A stretch of 64,000 nt of DNA, from assembly GCF_014673215.1 (NCBI RefSeq), contig NZ_JACWMS010000003.1:372001-436000 (forward strand), read 5' to 3'. The stretch comes from Gordonia hankookensis (GTDB taxonomy: Bacteria; Actinomycetota; Actinomycetes; Mycobacteriales; Mycobacteriaceae). Shown in pieces: positions 33,853 through 41,936 of the stretch. Every line of letters starts with the position of its first letter. The first letter of the stretch is position 1. The position numbers were made by a program, and so were the translations under genes. The notes below the pieces were generated by a model that did no database searches, was not told the DNA's origin, and saw only the letters and a program-made list of their open reading frames with translations.

Positions 33853-34497
33853 GTGCAATTGTGGGATTACATCCAGGGGCATGCGGCCACGCTGACCTTT
33901 CTCACGTATCAACACGCCTCGCTGGCATTTCAGACGGTGTTGGTCGGCGCAGTGGTCGCGGTGCTCATCGCCGTCGCGGTCTACCGGCTGCCGTTCTTCT
34001 CGGCGTTCACCCTCACCACCAGCCGAGTCGCGCTGACCATCCCGTCGCTGGCTCTTCTCGCCCTGCTGATCGTGCCGTTCGGACTGGGGGTGACCCCGAG
34101 CTTCATCATGCTGGCGTTCTTCGCCGCGATGCCCGTGATCGGCAACGCCATCGTCGGGTTGCGGTCGGTTCCACCGTCGGTGATCGAGTCGGCTCAGGGC
34201 ATCGGCCTGTCGCGCTGGCGAATTCTGCTCTCCGTCGAGTTACCCATCGCCTGGCCGGTGATCCTCACCGGGATTCGCGTCTCCACCCAGATGATCATCG
34301 GCGTCGCCGCGATCGTCGCCTACGTACTCGGCCCCGGGCTCGGGTCGCTGATCTTCAGCGGGCTGTCTCGGCTCGGGGGTGCCAACGCCCTCGAGATGGC
34401 CCTGACCGGAACCGTTCTCATCGTCATCATCGCGTTGGTGTTTGACGGCCTCCTCGTCCTGCTCGGCCGCCTCACGATCTCCAAAGGACTGTCATGA
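33853..34497 (+). CDS. Osmolyte ABC transporter permease 1 (OpuCB-like)
   Basis: A 214-residue inner-membrane permease with five to six hydrophobic helices. The cytoplasmic coupling segment VIGNAIVGLRSVPPSVIESAQGIGLSRWRILLSVELP has the EAA-loop pattern (seen as VGLRSVPPSVIESAQGIGLS). It pairs with a second permease three genes on. The four genes form a betaine/carnitine/choline (OpuB/OpuC/ProU) importer used in osmoprotection. GTG at 33853 is chosen on the membrane start; it overlaps the ATPase start as ATGA. Confidence 0.9.
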   Translation: MQLWDYIQGHAATLTFLTYQHASLAFQTVLVGAVVAVLIAVAVYRLPFFSAFTLTTSRVALTIPSLALLALLIVPFGLGVTPSFIMLAFFAAMPVIGNAIVGLRSVPPSVIESAQGIGLSRWRILLSVELPIAWPVILTGIRVSTQMIIGVAAIVAYVLGPGLGSLIFSGLSRLGGANALEMALTGTVLIVIIALVFDGLLVLLGRLTISKGLS

Positions 34498-35816
34498 CCG
34501 AACCGGCAATCGACTCGGCCTCCCCGGATCGCACCGTCACCGGAGCCTCGATCCGACTCGAGGGCGTGATGAAGCGCTATCGAGGACAACACAAACCAGC
34601 TGTCGAGAGCCTGGATCTGGAGATCGACGCTGGCCACATCGTCGCCTTCGTCGGTCCGTCCGGATGCGGGAAGACCACGATGCTGAAGATGATCAACCGG
34701 CTCATCGAGCCCACCGAGGGGCACATCTTCATCGGCGATCGCGACGTCACGAACGAGAATCCCGACAAACTGCGGCAATCCATCGGCTACGTGATCCAGT
34801 CCGGTGGCCTCTTCCCACACTGGTCGGTGTCGAAGAACATCGGCGCGATCCCCCGCGTGCTCGGCTGGGACAAGAAGAGGATCGCCGAGCGTACCGCCTA
34901 TCTGCTCGATCTCGTCGGGCTCGATGCCGACACCTTCGCCGACAGACTGCCGAAGGACATGTCCGGTGGACAGCAGCAACGTGTCGGCGTGGCACGAGCC
35001 CTCGCGGCCGATCCCCCGGTATTGCTGATGGACGAACCGTTCGGCGCGGTCGACCCGATCACACGGGTTCGCCTGCAGGACAGTCTCATCGCCATCCAGC
35101 ACGAACTCGGGAAGACGATCGTCGTGGTGACCCACGATTTCGAAGAGGCCACGAAGCTGGGCGACAAGGTCCTGGTCCTGTCCGAGGGCGGCCACATCGA
35201 GCAATACGCGACACCCGAGGAGATCCTGGCCAACCCGGCCAGCGAATTCGTCGAGCAGTTCGTCGGATCGGGTGCGACGCTTGCCCATCTGACACTGTCG
35301 CGGGTACGCGACGTGCAGCACGAACCCGTCACCACCGCCCGCGTCGGCGAGTCGGCGGACGCGGTCATCGCGCGAGCACGCTCCGCGGGGCACAACTGGG
35401 TGGTCGTCGTCGACAATTACGGCCATCCGCGCGCGTGGCCATCGCTGGATGAGCTACGGGCGAAGCCTCAGGTGTCCGACTACATCGACCGGCGACTACC
35501 CGTCGTCGCACGGTCGTCGACGCTCAACGACGCTCTCGACTCCATGCTCGCGGCCAGCCAGGGGGGCGTCCTGGTGACCGACGGGCGCGGGGCCGTCGTC
35601 GGGTCGTTGACCATCGGACTGGTGATGGATGTGATCCGCGGCCAGCTCGCCGAGGTCCGCGACGACCCCGAAACCCCCTCCTATGTCGATCATCCCGAGG
35701 GTTCGTCCACCGACGAGATGCCGGTGATCGTCGCCGCCGACGACGAGCCGGGGACCGAGACGCCAGTGGACGACCAAAAGCCGGCAGGCGAATCGGGAGC
35801 CGGCGAGCACCCATGA
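34494..35816 (+). CDS. Osmolyte ABC transporter ATPase with CBS domains (OpuCA-like)
   Basis: A 440-residue ATP-binding subunit. Walker A is GPSGCGKT, the signature MSGGQQQRVG, and Walker B VLLMDEP followed by FGAVDP. The C-terminal third contains a pair of CBS-like segments (about 270-385), which in OpuA/OpuC-type ATPases sense ionic strength or cyclic di-AMP. An acidic, Pro-rich tail (about 390-440) is extra and probably disordered. It drives import with the two permeases either side, overlapping both by 4 bases. Confidence 0.92.
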   Translation: MTEPAIDSASPDRTVTGASIRLEGVMKRYRGQHKPAVESLDLEIDAGHIVAFVGPSGCGKTTMLKMINRLIEPTEGHIFIGDRDVTNENPDKLRQSIGYVIQSGGLFPHWSVSKNIGAIPRVLGWDKKRIAERTAYLLDLVGLDADTFADRLPKDMSGGQQQRVGVARALAADPPVLLMDEPFGAVDPITRVRLQDSLIAIQHELGKTIVVVTHDFEEATKLGDKVLVLSEGGHIEQYATPEEILANPASEFVEQFVGSGATLAHLTLSRVRDVQHEPVTTARVGESADAVIARARSAGHNWVVVVDNYGHPRAWPSLDELRAKPQVSDYIDRRLPVVARSSTLNDALDSMLAASQGGVLVTDGRGAVVGSLTIGLVMDVIRGQLAEVRDDPETPSYVDHPEGSSTDEMPVIVAADDEPGTETPVDDQKPAGESGAGEHP

Positions 35817-36550
35817 GACGACTACGCCGCTTGCCGATGGACGTGTGGTTCGAGCCATTGCTCATCGTCGTGCTCACGGTCGGGTATGTGATCTGGTACC
35901 AGGCAACCACATTCACCGAGACCGAACAGGCAGCACTCGGTTGGGACAACCTCCGGACCACCATCCTCGAACACATCAAGCTCACCCTGGTGGCCACCGT
36001 CATCGTCGTGGTGATCGCGATCCCGTTGGGCATCCTGCTCACCCGGCCCTCGATGCGATGGCTCAACCCCATCGCCATCAACATCGCCAATGTCGGTCAG
36101 GCCGCACCCGCGGTCGGTCTGCTCGTCCTGTTCACCTTCTGGCTGGGCACCGGGTTCCGTACCGCCGTCATCGGTCTCGTCGTCTATGCCATCCTCCCGA
36201 TCCTGCAGAACACCATCGTGGGGCTGCGCCAGGTGGATCAGCGAACCATCGAGGCCTCACGAGGCATCGGCTATTCGGCCGGCCGAACCCTCGTCCAGGT
36301 GGAGTTGCCGCTCGCGGTCCCGGTGATCCTCAACGGCGTCCGCACCGCGCTCGTGATCCTGGTCGGCACCGCAACGTTGAGTACCTTCATCGGCGCCACG
36401 AGCCTGGGCACACTGATCACCACCGGTGTCACACTGTTCCTGCCGAAACTCCTGGTCTCGGGCGCCATCCTGGTGGGCCTGCTGGCGTTGATCATCGACT
36501 GGATCGGTCGGCTCGTCGAGCTCTTCGCGACCCCCAGGGGGATCTCATGA
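35813..36550 (+). CDS. Osmolyte ABC transporter permease 2 (OpuCD-like)
   Basis: A 245-residue permease with about six hydrophobic helices. The EAA-type loop is VGLRQVDQRTIEASRGIGYS, preceded by the conserved segment NVGQAAPAVGLLVLFTFWLG. It is a homologue of the first permease and forms a heterodimeric channel with it. It overlaps the ATPase stop and the binding-protein start by 4 bases (ATGA on both sides), so all four subunits should be made from one message. Confidence 0.92.
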   Translation: MRRLRRLPMDVWFEPLLIVVLTVGYVIWYQATTFTETEQAALGWDNLRTTILEHIKLTLVATVIVVVIAIPLGILLTRPSMRWLNPIAINIANVGQAAPAVGLLVLFTFWLGTGFRTAVIGLVVYAILPILQNTIVGLRQVDQRTIEASRGIGYSAGRTLVQVELPLAVPVILNGVRTALVILVGTATLSTFIGATSLGTLITTGVTLFLPKLLVSGAILVGLLALIIDWIGRLVELFATPRGIS

Positions 36551-37539
36551 GGTGGCCGCGCCCACGAAAGTCGTTGACGCAGACCGTCGGGGTGACGTTG
36601 GTCGCCCTCTTCGCGGTTGCCGGCTGCGGCCTCGTCAGTTCGTCCGGCACCTTCCAGAAGTCGTCGCTGCCCGACGGCAAGACACCTTTGGCCGGCGCCC
36701 AGATCACCGTGACGTCGAAGAACTTCACCGAGAGCGTCCTGCTCGGCAAGATCGCGGCCACCTACCTCGCGGCCGCGGGCGCCGACGTCACCGATCTCAC
36801 CAACGCGCCCGGGTCCGCGTCGTCGCGGCAGGCTCAGCTCAACGGCGACGCCGACCTGCTGTGGGAGTACACCGGAACCGCGTGGGTGACCTATCACCAT
36901 GAGACGGAGACGATCCCGGACCCGAAGGAGCTGTGGACCCGCGTCCACGACATCGAGCTCAGTGAGAACAACCTCGTCTGGCTGCCGCCCGCGAATTTCA
37001 ACGACACCTATGCCTTTGCCGTGTCCGGGCCGACGGCCAAACGACTGAACGTCAAGACCATGTCCGACATCGCCAAGCTCCCGGTCAAGGATCGGACCTT
37101 CTGCATCAACGACGAGTTCTTCAGCAGGCCAGACGGTTTCCTGCCGATGCTCGAGACCTACGGGATGCCGTACAACACACCGAACGGGGTGCCCGCGGGA
37201 AATGTGACGCAGATGGACTCCGGGGTCGTCTACACCTCGACGGCGAAGAGCCAGCCGTGCAACTTCGGCATGGTGTACACCACCGACGGCCGGATCAAGA
37301 ACCTGCAACTCGTCACCCTCGAGGACGACAAGAAGTACTTTCTGCCGTACAGCGGCACGGTGGTGGTCCGCAAGGAGACACTCGACGCGTACCCGGACAT
37401 CGCCCCACTGATGGACACGGTGTCCGAACGTCTCACCGACGACGTGATGCAGGATCTCAACGGTCGGGTGGACATCGACGGCGAGGACCCCTCCGACGTC
37501 GCCTACGACTGGCTGAAGAGCGAGGGGCTGATCACGTAA
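36547..37539 (+). CDS. Osmolyte-binding lipoprotein of the OpuC-type transporter
   Basis: A 330-residue predicted lipoprotein with lipobox VAGCG near residue 26. The mature part begins ITVTSKNFTESVLLGKIAATYL and contains WEYTGTAWVTYHHE, both typical of OpuAC/ProX-like proteins that bind quaternary ammonium compounds in an aromatic cage. Tyr and Trp residues at these points would suit such binding. It is the last gene of the operon; a TetR gene ends 15 bases further on the other strand. The exact ligand (betaine, choline, carnitine) is not resolved. Confidence 0.92.
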   Translation: MRWPRPRKSLTQTVGVTLVALFAVAGCGLVSSSGTFQKSSLPDGKTPLAGAQITVTSKNFTESVLLGKIAATYLAAAGADVTDLTNAPGSASSRQAQLNGDADLLWEYTGTAWVTYHHETETIPDPKELWTRVHDIELSENNLVWLPPANFNDTYAFAVSGPTAKRLNVKTMSDIAKLPVKDRTFCINDEFFSRPDGFLPMLETYGMPYNTPNGVPAGNVTQMDSGVVYTSTAKSQPCNFGMVYTTDGRIKNLQLVTLEDDKKYFLPYSGTVVVRKETLDAYPDIAPLMDTVSERLTDDVMQDLNGRVDIDGEDPSDVAYDWLKSEGLIT

Positions 37540-37554
37540 CCGGTTTGGTCGCGG

Positions 37555-38223
37555 CTACCGCTGGGCGTCTCGCCGCGCGCACTGGATCTCCAGGATCTGC
37601 TCGTCAGTGAGCGCCGGTACCGACAACGTCGTGCGACCGGTCGCGCGCACGCCGTCGAGGATCAACTCCAGGAAGCGTCGCCACGCATCCGGCACAGTCG
37701 GCTGGGTGACGTCGGCGAGGGCCGCGAGCATCGTGAAGATCCCGAAGAAGTCGCTCGGCGCCAGATCGGGACGCAACACCCCGGCGTCCATGGCCCGCTC
37801 ATAGAGTTTTGTCAGCTGTCCGGTGAGGATCGACTTCGCCGATTTGATGTCGGGATGCTCGTGGTCGATGCGCATGATGAGTGCCGCCAGCCCCCGATCG
37901 GTGGCCATCGACGTGCCCACGAGCGTCAAGACATCCACCACGGCCTGCCAGGCGTCGGGGTCCTGTATTGCGAGGCGTGCCCGCTCGGCCACCTGGGTGA
38001 GGTGTTCGGCGAGGACACCGACGATGAGTTCGTCGCGATTGGTGAACCGCCGATAGACGGTGCCCACCCCCACCCCGGCGCGCTCGGCCACGTCGTCGAG
38101 GGACACCTCCAGCCCGCGTTCGGCGAACAACTCACGGGCCGCGTCGATGATGCGCAGCCGGTTGCGTTCGGCGTCGGCACGCAGCTTGCGGGAGCCGACC
38201 GCATCGGCGGCTTGGGTGTTCAT
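37555..38223 (-). CDS. TetR-family repressor of the MFS transporter
   Basis: A 222-residue TetR protein. The DNA-binding domain covers about 22-70 with LEVSLDDVAERAGVGVGTVY followed by RRFTNRDEL. The ligand domain has the DFFGIFTMLAALADV segment. It is divergent from a DHA2 MFS gene. Two copies of GGAGG-N5-CCTCC lie between them, one close to each start, so it very probably represses both genes and is released by a transported compound. ATG at 38223 is chosen; upstream sequence overlaps the operators. Confidence 0.9.
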   Translation of the reverse strand: MNTQAADAVGSRKLRADAERNRLRIIDAARELFAERGLEVSLDDVAERAGVGVGTVYRRFTNRDELIVGVLAEHLTQVAERARLAIQDPDAWQAVVDVLTLVGTSMATDRGLAALIMRIDHEHPDIKSAKSILTGQLTKLYERAMDAGVLRPDLAPSDFFGIFTMLAALADVTQPTVPDAWRRFLELILDGVRATGRTTLSVPALTDEQILEIQCARRDAQR

Positions 38224-38241
38224 GCTCACATCATAGCAAGT

Positions 38242-38256
38242 GGAGGAATAGCCTCC
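38242..38256. promoter_or_regulatory. TetR operator copy 1, GGAGG-AATAG-CCTCC
   Basis: A 15-bp perfect five-base inverted repeat, 18 bases from the TetR start codon. The same arms recur at 38284-38298. Two matching palindromes in a TetR/MFS intergenic region strongly suggest operators. Confidence 0.65.
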
Positions 38257-38283
38257 GGTTGGCGTACGTTGGTGCCAGCAACC

Positions 38284-38298
38284 GGAGGAGATACCTCC
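38284..38298. promoter_or_regulatory. TetR operator copy 2, GGAGG-AGATA-CCTCC
   Basis: Same arms as copy 1, centres 42 bases apart, 19 bases before the MFS start. Immediately after it, GGAGG at 38308-38312 is the MFS ribosome binding site, so repressor binding could occlude the promoter and the translation start region. Confidence 0.65.
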
Positions 38299-38317
38299 GC
38301 CTAGAACGGAGGCTCGG

Positions 38318-40687
38318 ATGAGCACTGTCTACGAGGACCTCGACGCCGCACCCGTCGAGAAGGAATCGGAGCAGGCGCGCCATCATCGGCTGCGCTGGAT
38401 CGTCTTGGGCGTCCTCGCCCTTGCCCAACTCATGGTCGTGCTCGACGCGACCATCGTGAACATCGCACTCCCCCACGCCCAGGAATCGTTGGGCTTCGGC
38501 GACGCGGATCGGCAGTGGATCATCACCGCGTACGCCCTGTCGTTCGGCAGCCTGCTCCTACTCGGTGGCCGCCTGTCGGATCTGTGGGGCCGCAAGACCA
38601 CCTTCATCATCGGGCTCATCGGATTCGCCGGGATGTCGGCTGTCGGCGGCGCGGCGGTGAACTTCGAGATGCTGGTCGCCGCACGTGCGGGCCAGGGCAT
38701 CTTCGGCGCGTTGCTCGCTCCGGCCGCCCTGTCGTTGCTGACCACCACGTTCACCGACCCAGCCGAGCGCGGTAAGGCCTTCGGCATCTTCGGCGCAATC
38801 GCCGGTGGCGGCGGCGCGCTGGGACTGCTGCTCGGCGGGATGCTCACCGAGTGGGCCGACTGGCGCTGGTGCCTGTACGTCAATCTCGTGATCGCCGCGA
38901 TCGCACTCGTGGGTGCCGTTCTGTTCCTCGGCGCGCACAAGTCCGAGCACCATCCGAAACTGGACCTGCCCGGCGTGGTCGCCGCGTCGGCCGGACTGTT
39001 CTCGATCGTCTACGGCTTCTCGAATGCCGAGACCAACGGCTGGGCCGACTGGGCGACCATCACCTGGCTGATCGCCGGTGTGGTGCTCGTGGCCGGCTTC
39101 ATCTGGTGGCAGTCACGCAGCAAGCACGCCTTGTTGCCGCTGCGCGTGATCAAGGACCGCACCCGTGGCGGGTCCTACCTGGTGGTGTTCATCGCCGGCA
39201 TCGGCATGTTCGGCATCTTCCTGTTCCTCACGTACTACCTGCAGCAGAACCTCGGGTTCAGCCCGATCCGGACCGGACTCGGCTTCCTCCCGATGATCGG
39301 CATGCTGGTGATCACGGCGACCACGTCGACCGCGGTGATCCTTCCCCGCTTCGGTCCGCGTTGGCTGATGACCTGCGGCATGCTGATCGCCGCCGGCGGC
39401 ATGGTGCTGCTCACGCAGATCACCGTGAACAGTTCGTACGCAACGCATGTCCTGCCCGCGCTGCTGATCCTCGGAGTCGGCATCGGCGCCTCGATGGCCC
39501 CGGCGATGCAGGGCGCCATCTCGGGCGTCTCGCCCGAGGACGCAGGCGTCGCCTCGGCAACGGTCAACACCATGCAGCAGGTCGGCGGATCGGTGGGCAC
39601 GGCGCTGCTCAGCACCATCGCGTCGAGTGCGGCGGCCTCGTACATCACCGACCACGCGGCCACCGTCTCGAACCAGAACGAACTGTCGCAGTTGGCCGCG
39701 GTGGACTCCTACACGACCGCATTCGCGGTGGCCGCAGGCGTATTCGTGGTCGGCGGACTGATCGCAGGGCTGCTCGTCCGGAGCGGCAAGCTGCCGTCGT
39801 CCGCAGCCGATGCCGCCGATGCCGTTGACGTCGACGCCGTTGACGTCAACCGATCATCGGAAGCGCGCCCGGCCATCGTCGGTGACGCCGATGCACCGGC
39901 CGCCCGTCCACGCATCGCCGGGAGCATCATCACCGGCGACGGCACAGCTCTGGACACCGCCGCGATCACCGTCACCGACATCCACGGCCGACAGGTCGGC
40001 ACGACAGCGGTCCACGGCGACGGTTTCTACACCGTGCACGACATCGCCGACGGCACCTATACCGTCATCGCCACCGCACCCGGCCACGCCCCCAAGGCCA
40101 TGACCGTCTCCGTCGTCGGTGACGCGGTGTCCCACCGCGACTTCACCCTCGCCGGCGGCGCCGTGCTCCGAGGGCGCGTCCGCGACGGCCATCGCGCCCT
40201 GGGTGCCGACCTGATCGTCACCGATCAATCCGGCGCGGTGGTGACCCGGGCGCATGCCGATGCCGACGGGCACTTCGCGATCCCAGGTCTGTCGGCGGGC
40301 GACACCGTCGCGGTGACCGCATCCGCGCCCGGCTACCAGCCGGCCAGCCAACTGGCGACCATCGACGCAGCGGCCGGCCGACGTGTCGAGCCCATCGAGA
40401 TCCTGCTGGCCCCCACCAGCGGTATCGAGGGTGCGGTGCGCGCCGCACACAGCGGCACCCCGCTGCAGGGTGCGACGGTGTCTGCGATCGGTCCCGACCA
40501 GACCATCGTCGCGTCGGCCACCACCGACGCCGACGGTCGATACCGCATCGACGGACTGACCGACGGCCAGTTCACCGTTGTGGCCAACCTGTACGAACCG
40601 GCCGCGATCCAGGTCGAAGTCGTTGCCGGCCAACACAACACCGCCGACATCGGATTGGCCTCGGGCAAGAATCCCGCGGTGCCGTGA
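38318..40687 (+). CDS. DHA2-type MFS exporter fused to three carboxypeptidase-regulatory-like domains
   Basis: A 789-residue protein. Residues about 25-490 are a 14-helix major-facilitator exporter, with LDATIVNIALPHAQ in the first helix and GGRLSDLWGRK in loop 2-3, both typical of EmrB/QacA drug:proton antiporters. After an Asp/Ala linker (about 495-528), three beta-sandwich repeats of about 80 residues follow (starting near 530, 615 and 701), each with a DGxFxI/V-like turn (GDGFYTVHDIADGTYTV, DADGHFAIPGLSAGD, DADGRYRIDGLTDGQ). These resemble CnaB/carboxypeptidase-regulatory domains. With 14 helices the tail would be cytoplasmic. Regulated by the divergent TetR gene. Confidence 0.9.
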   Translation: MSTVYEDLDAAPVEKESEQARHHRLRWIVLGVLALAQLMVVLDATIVNIALPHAQESLGFGDADRQWIITAYALSFGSLLLLGGRLSDLWGRKTTFIIGLIGFAGMSAVGGAAVNFEMLVAARAGQGIFGALLAPAALSLLTTTFTDPAERGKAFGIFGAIAGGGGALGLLLGGMLTEWADWRWCLYVNLVIAAIALVGAVLFLGAHKSEHHPKLDLPGVVAASAGLFSIVYGFSNAETNGWADWATITWLIAGVVLVAGFIWWQSRSKHALLPLRVIKDRTRGGSYLVVFIAGIGMFGIFLFLTYYLQQNLGFSPIRTGLGFLPMIGMLVITATTSTAVILPRFGPRWLMTCGMLIAAGGMVLLTQITVNSSYATHVLPALLILGVGIGASMAPAMQGAISGVSPEDAGVASATVNTMQQVGGSVGTALLSTIASSAAASYITDHAATVSNQNELSQLAAVDSYTTAFAVAAGVFVVGGLIAGLLVRSGKLPSSAADAADAVDVDAVDVNRSSEARPAIVGDADAPAARPRIAGSIITGDGTALDTAAITVTDIHGRQVGTTAVHGDGFYTVHDIADGTYTVIATAPGHAPKAMTVSVVGDAVSHRDFTLAGGAVLRGRVRDGHRALGADLIVTDQSGAVVTRAHADADGHFAIPGLSAGDTVAVTASAPGYQPASQLATIDAAAGRRVEPIEILLAPTSGIEGAVRAAHSGTPLQGATVSAIGPDQTIVASATTDADGRYRIDGLTDGQFTVVANLYEPAAIQVEVVAGQHNTADIGLASGKNPAVP

Positions 40688-40729
40688 CCGGGTGGCCGTG
40701 ATCGCATCGATCGCGACCTGACCCGAAAC

Positions 40730-40775
40730 ACGGCTGTGGCCCGTTGTTCCTCGCGGAGCAACGGGCCACAGCCGT
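40730..40775. terminator. Bidirectional hairpin terminator between MFS and tRNA-Gln
   Basis: ACGGCTGTGGCCCGTTG (40730-40746) is exactly complementary to 40759-40775 around a 12-base loop. It lies 43 bases after the MFS stop and 32 bases past the tRNA 3' end on the other strand, so it could end both transcripts. No T-run follows. Confidence 0.7.
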
Positions 40776-40806
40776 ATCCGGGGCGATTGTGAACCGAGGT
40801 GATCTG

Positions 40807-40878
40807 CTCCCCCACCAGGACTCGAACCTGGAATGCCTGAACCAAAATCAGAAGTGTTGCCGATTACACCATGGGGGA
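40807..40878 (-). tRNA. tRNA-Gln (anticodon TTG)
   Basis: A 72-base cloverleaf reads on the minus strand. The acceptor stem is TCCCCCA/TGGGGGA, the anticodon loop TTTTGGT has TTG at 34-36, and the T-arm carries GGTTCGAGTCC. Discriminator base G follows; CCA is not encoded. It decodes CAA (and CAG by wobble). It lies between two hairpins, which suggests an independent transcript. Confidence 0.97.
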
Positions 40879-40932
40879 ATACTGCGCAGACGATTGTGCC
40901 ACAGCGTCGTGGCGACAGTTCGACGCAGTTCC

Positions 40933-40992
40933 CGCGCCCCCGTTTCGTTCCCGCTTGTCCGATCGGATACGCGGGAACGAGTCGAGGGCGCG
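40933..40992 (-). terminator. Long imperfect hairpin, probable terminator of the SDR gene
   Basis: Arms 40933-40954 and 40971-40992 (22 bases) pair with three mismatches around a 16-base loop; the inner TCGTTCCCGC/GCGGGAACGA part is exact. It lies 11 bases beyond the stop of the minus-strand reductase gene, before the tRNA. Confidence 0.65.
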
Positions 40993-41003
40993 AGAAAACC
41001 TGA

Positions 41004-41759
41004 TCAGTCCTTCGGACCGCCGGCGACGTAGATGACCTGACCCGAGACGAAGCCTGCGCCCTCACTGGCGAAGAACGACGCGGTGTGGGCGATGTCCTCC
41101 GGAAGGCCGGTGCGCTGCACGGGGATCTCCGCGGCCGCGGCCTTCTTGAAGTCCTCGAACGGCACGCCGACGCGCTCGGCGGTGGCGGCGGTCATCTCGG
41201 TTGCGATGAATCCGGGTGCGATCGCGTTGGCGGTGACACCGAACTGGCCGAGCTCGATGGCGAGGGTCTTGGTGAACCCCTGCATGCCCGCCTTGGCGGC
41301 CGAGTAGTTCGCCTGTCCGCGGTTGCCGAGCGCCGACGTGCTCGACAGGTTGACGATCCGTCCCCAGCCGGCGTCGACCATGTGCTTCTGGCATGCCTTG
41401 CTCATGTTGAACGCGCCCCGCAGGTGCACGCCCAGAACGGCGTCCCAGTCATCGACCGACATCTTGAACAAGAGGTTGTCGCGCAAGATGCCGGCATTGT
41501 TGACCAGGACCGTGGGCGGACCCAGTTCCTCGACGACCTTCTCCACGGCCGCCTTGACCGACTCCTCCTTCGAGACGTCGGCACCGACCGCGATCGCCTT
41601 TCCACCGTCGCCGGTGATGGCCGACACAGTGTCCGCACATGCGCCCGCATCGAGGTCGAGGACGGCGACGGCGAGGCCGTCGGCGGCCAATCGCTTGGCG
41701 ACACCCGCGCCGATACCACGCGCGGCGCCGGTGACGATCGCGACTTTCTGAGTGCTCAT
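41004..41759 (-). CDS. FabG-like short-chain dehydrogenase/reductase
   Basis: A 251-residue classical SDR. The NADP(H)-binding motif is TGAARGIG, followed by NNAGI and the catalytic Ser in NLSSTSALG with YSAAK. The C-terminal VSGQVIYVAGG segment is as in 3-oxoacyl-ACP reductases. It probably reduces 3-oxoacyl-CoA or -ACP, although many actinobacterial FabG-like proteins act on other ketones. ATG at 41759 has TACATC upstream on its strand with AGGTACATCAG. It is divergent from glmU and ends in front of a strong hairpin. Confidence 0.88.
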   Translation of the reverse strand: MSTQKVAIVTGAARGIGAGVAKRLAADGLAVAVLDLDAGACADTVSAITGDGGKAIAVGADVSKEESVKAAVEKVVEELGPPTVLVNNAGILRDNLLFKMSVDDWDAVLGVHLRGAFNMSKACQKHMVDAGWGRIVNLSSTSALGNRGQANYSAAKAGMQGFTKTLAIELGQFGVTANAIAPGFIATEMTAATAERVGVPFEDFKKAAAAEIPVQRTGLPEDIAHTASFFASEGAGFVSGQVIYVAGGPKD

Positions 41760-41853
41760 CTGATGTACCTCCGTTTGTCCGTGCCAGGTCTGGTCACCTC
41801 CCTGTTTTCTATCAGGCCTGCATTTCGGCGGGTGAGCGCGCTCTCGTGGACTA

Positions 41854-41870
41854 CCGATGCGTAACATCGG
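41854..41870. promoter_or_regulatory. Palindrome CCGATG-CGTAA-CATCGG in the SDR/glmU divergent region
   Basis: A perfect six-base inverted repeat with a five-base centre, 67 bases before glmU and 95 bases before the SDR start on the other strand. It could be an operator for either. The flanking 177-bp gap holds no other recognisable signal. Confidence 0.35.
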
Positions 41871-41936
41871 GCGCGTCGCCGCCTGACGCCGAGAAGCCCT
41901 GGCCGACGAACCCGAATCCCGACAGCGGAGGTTGAC

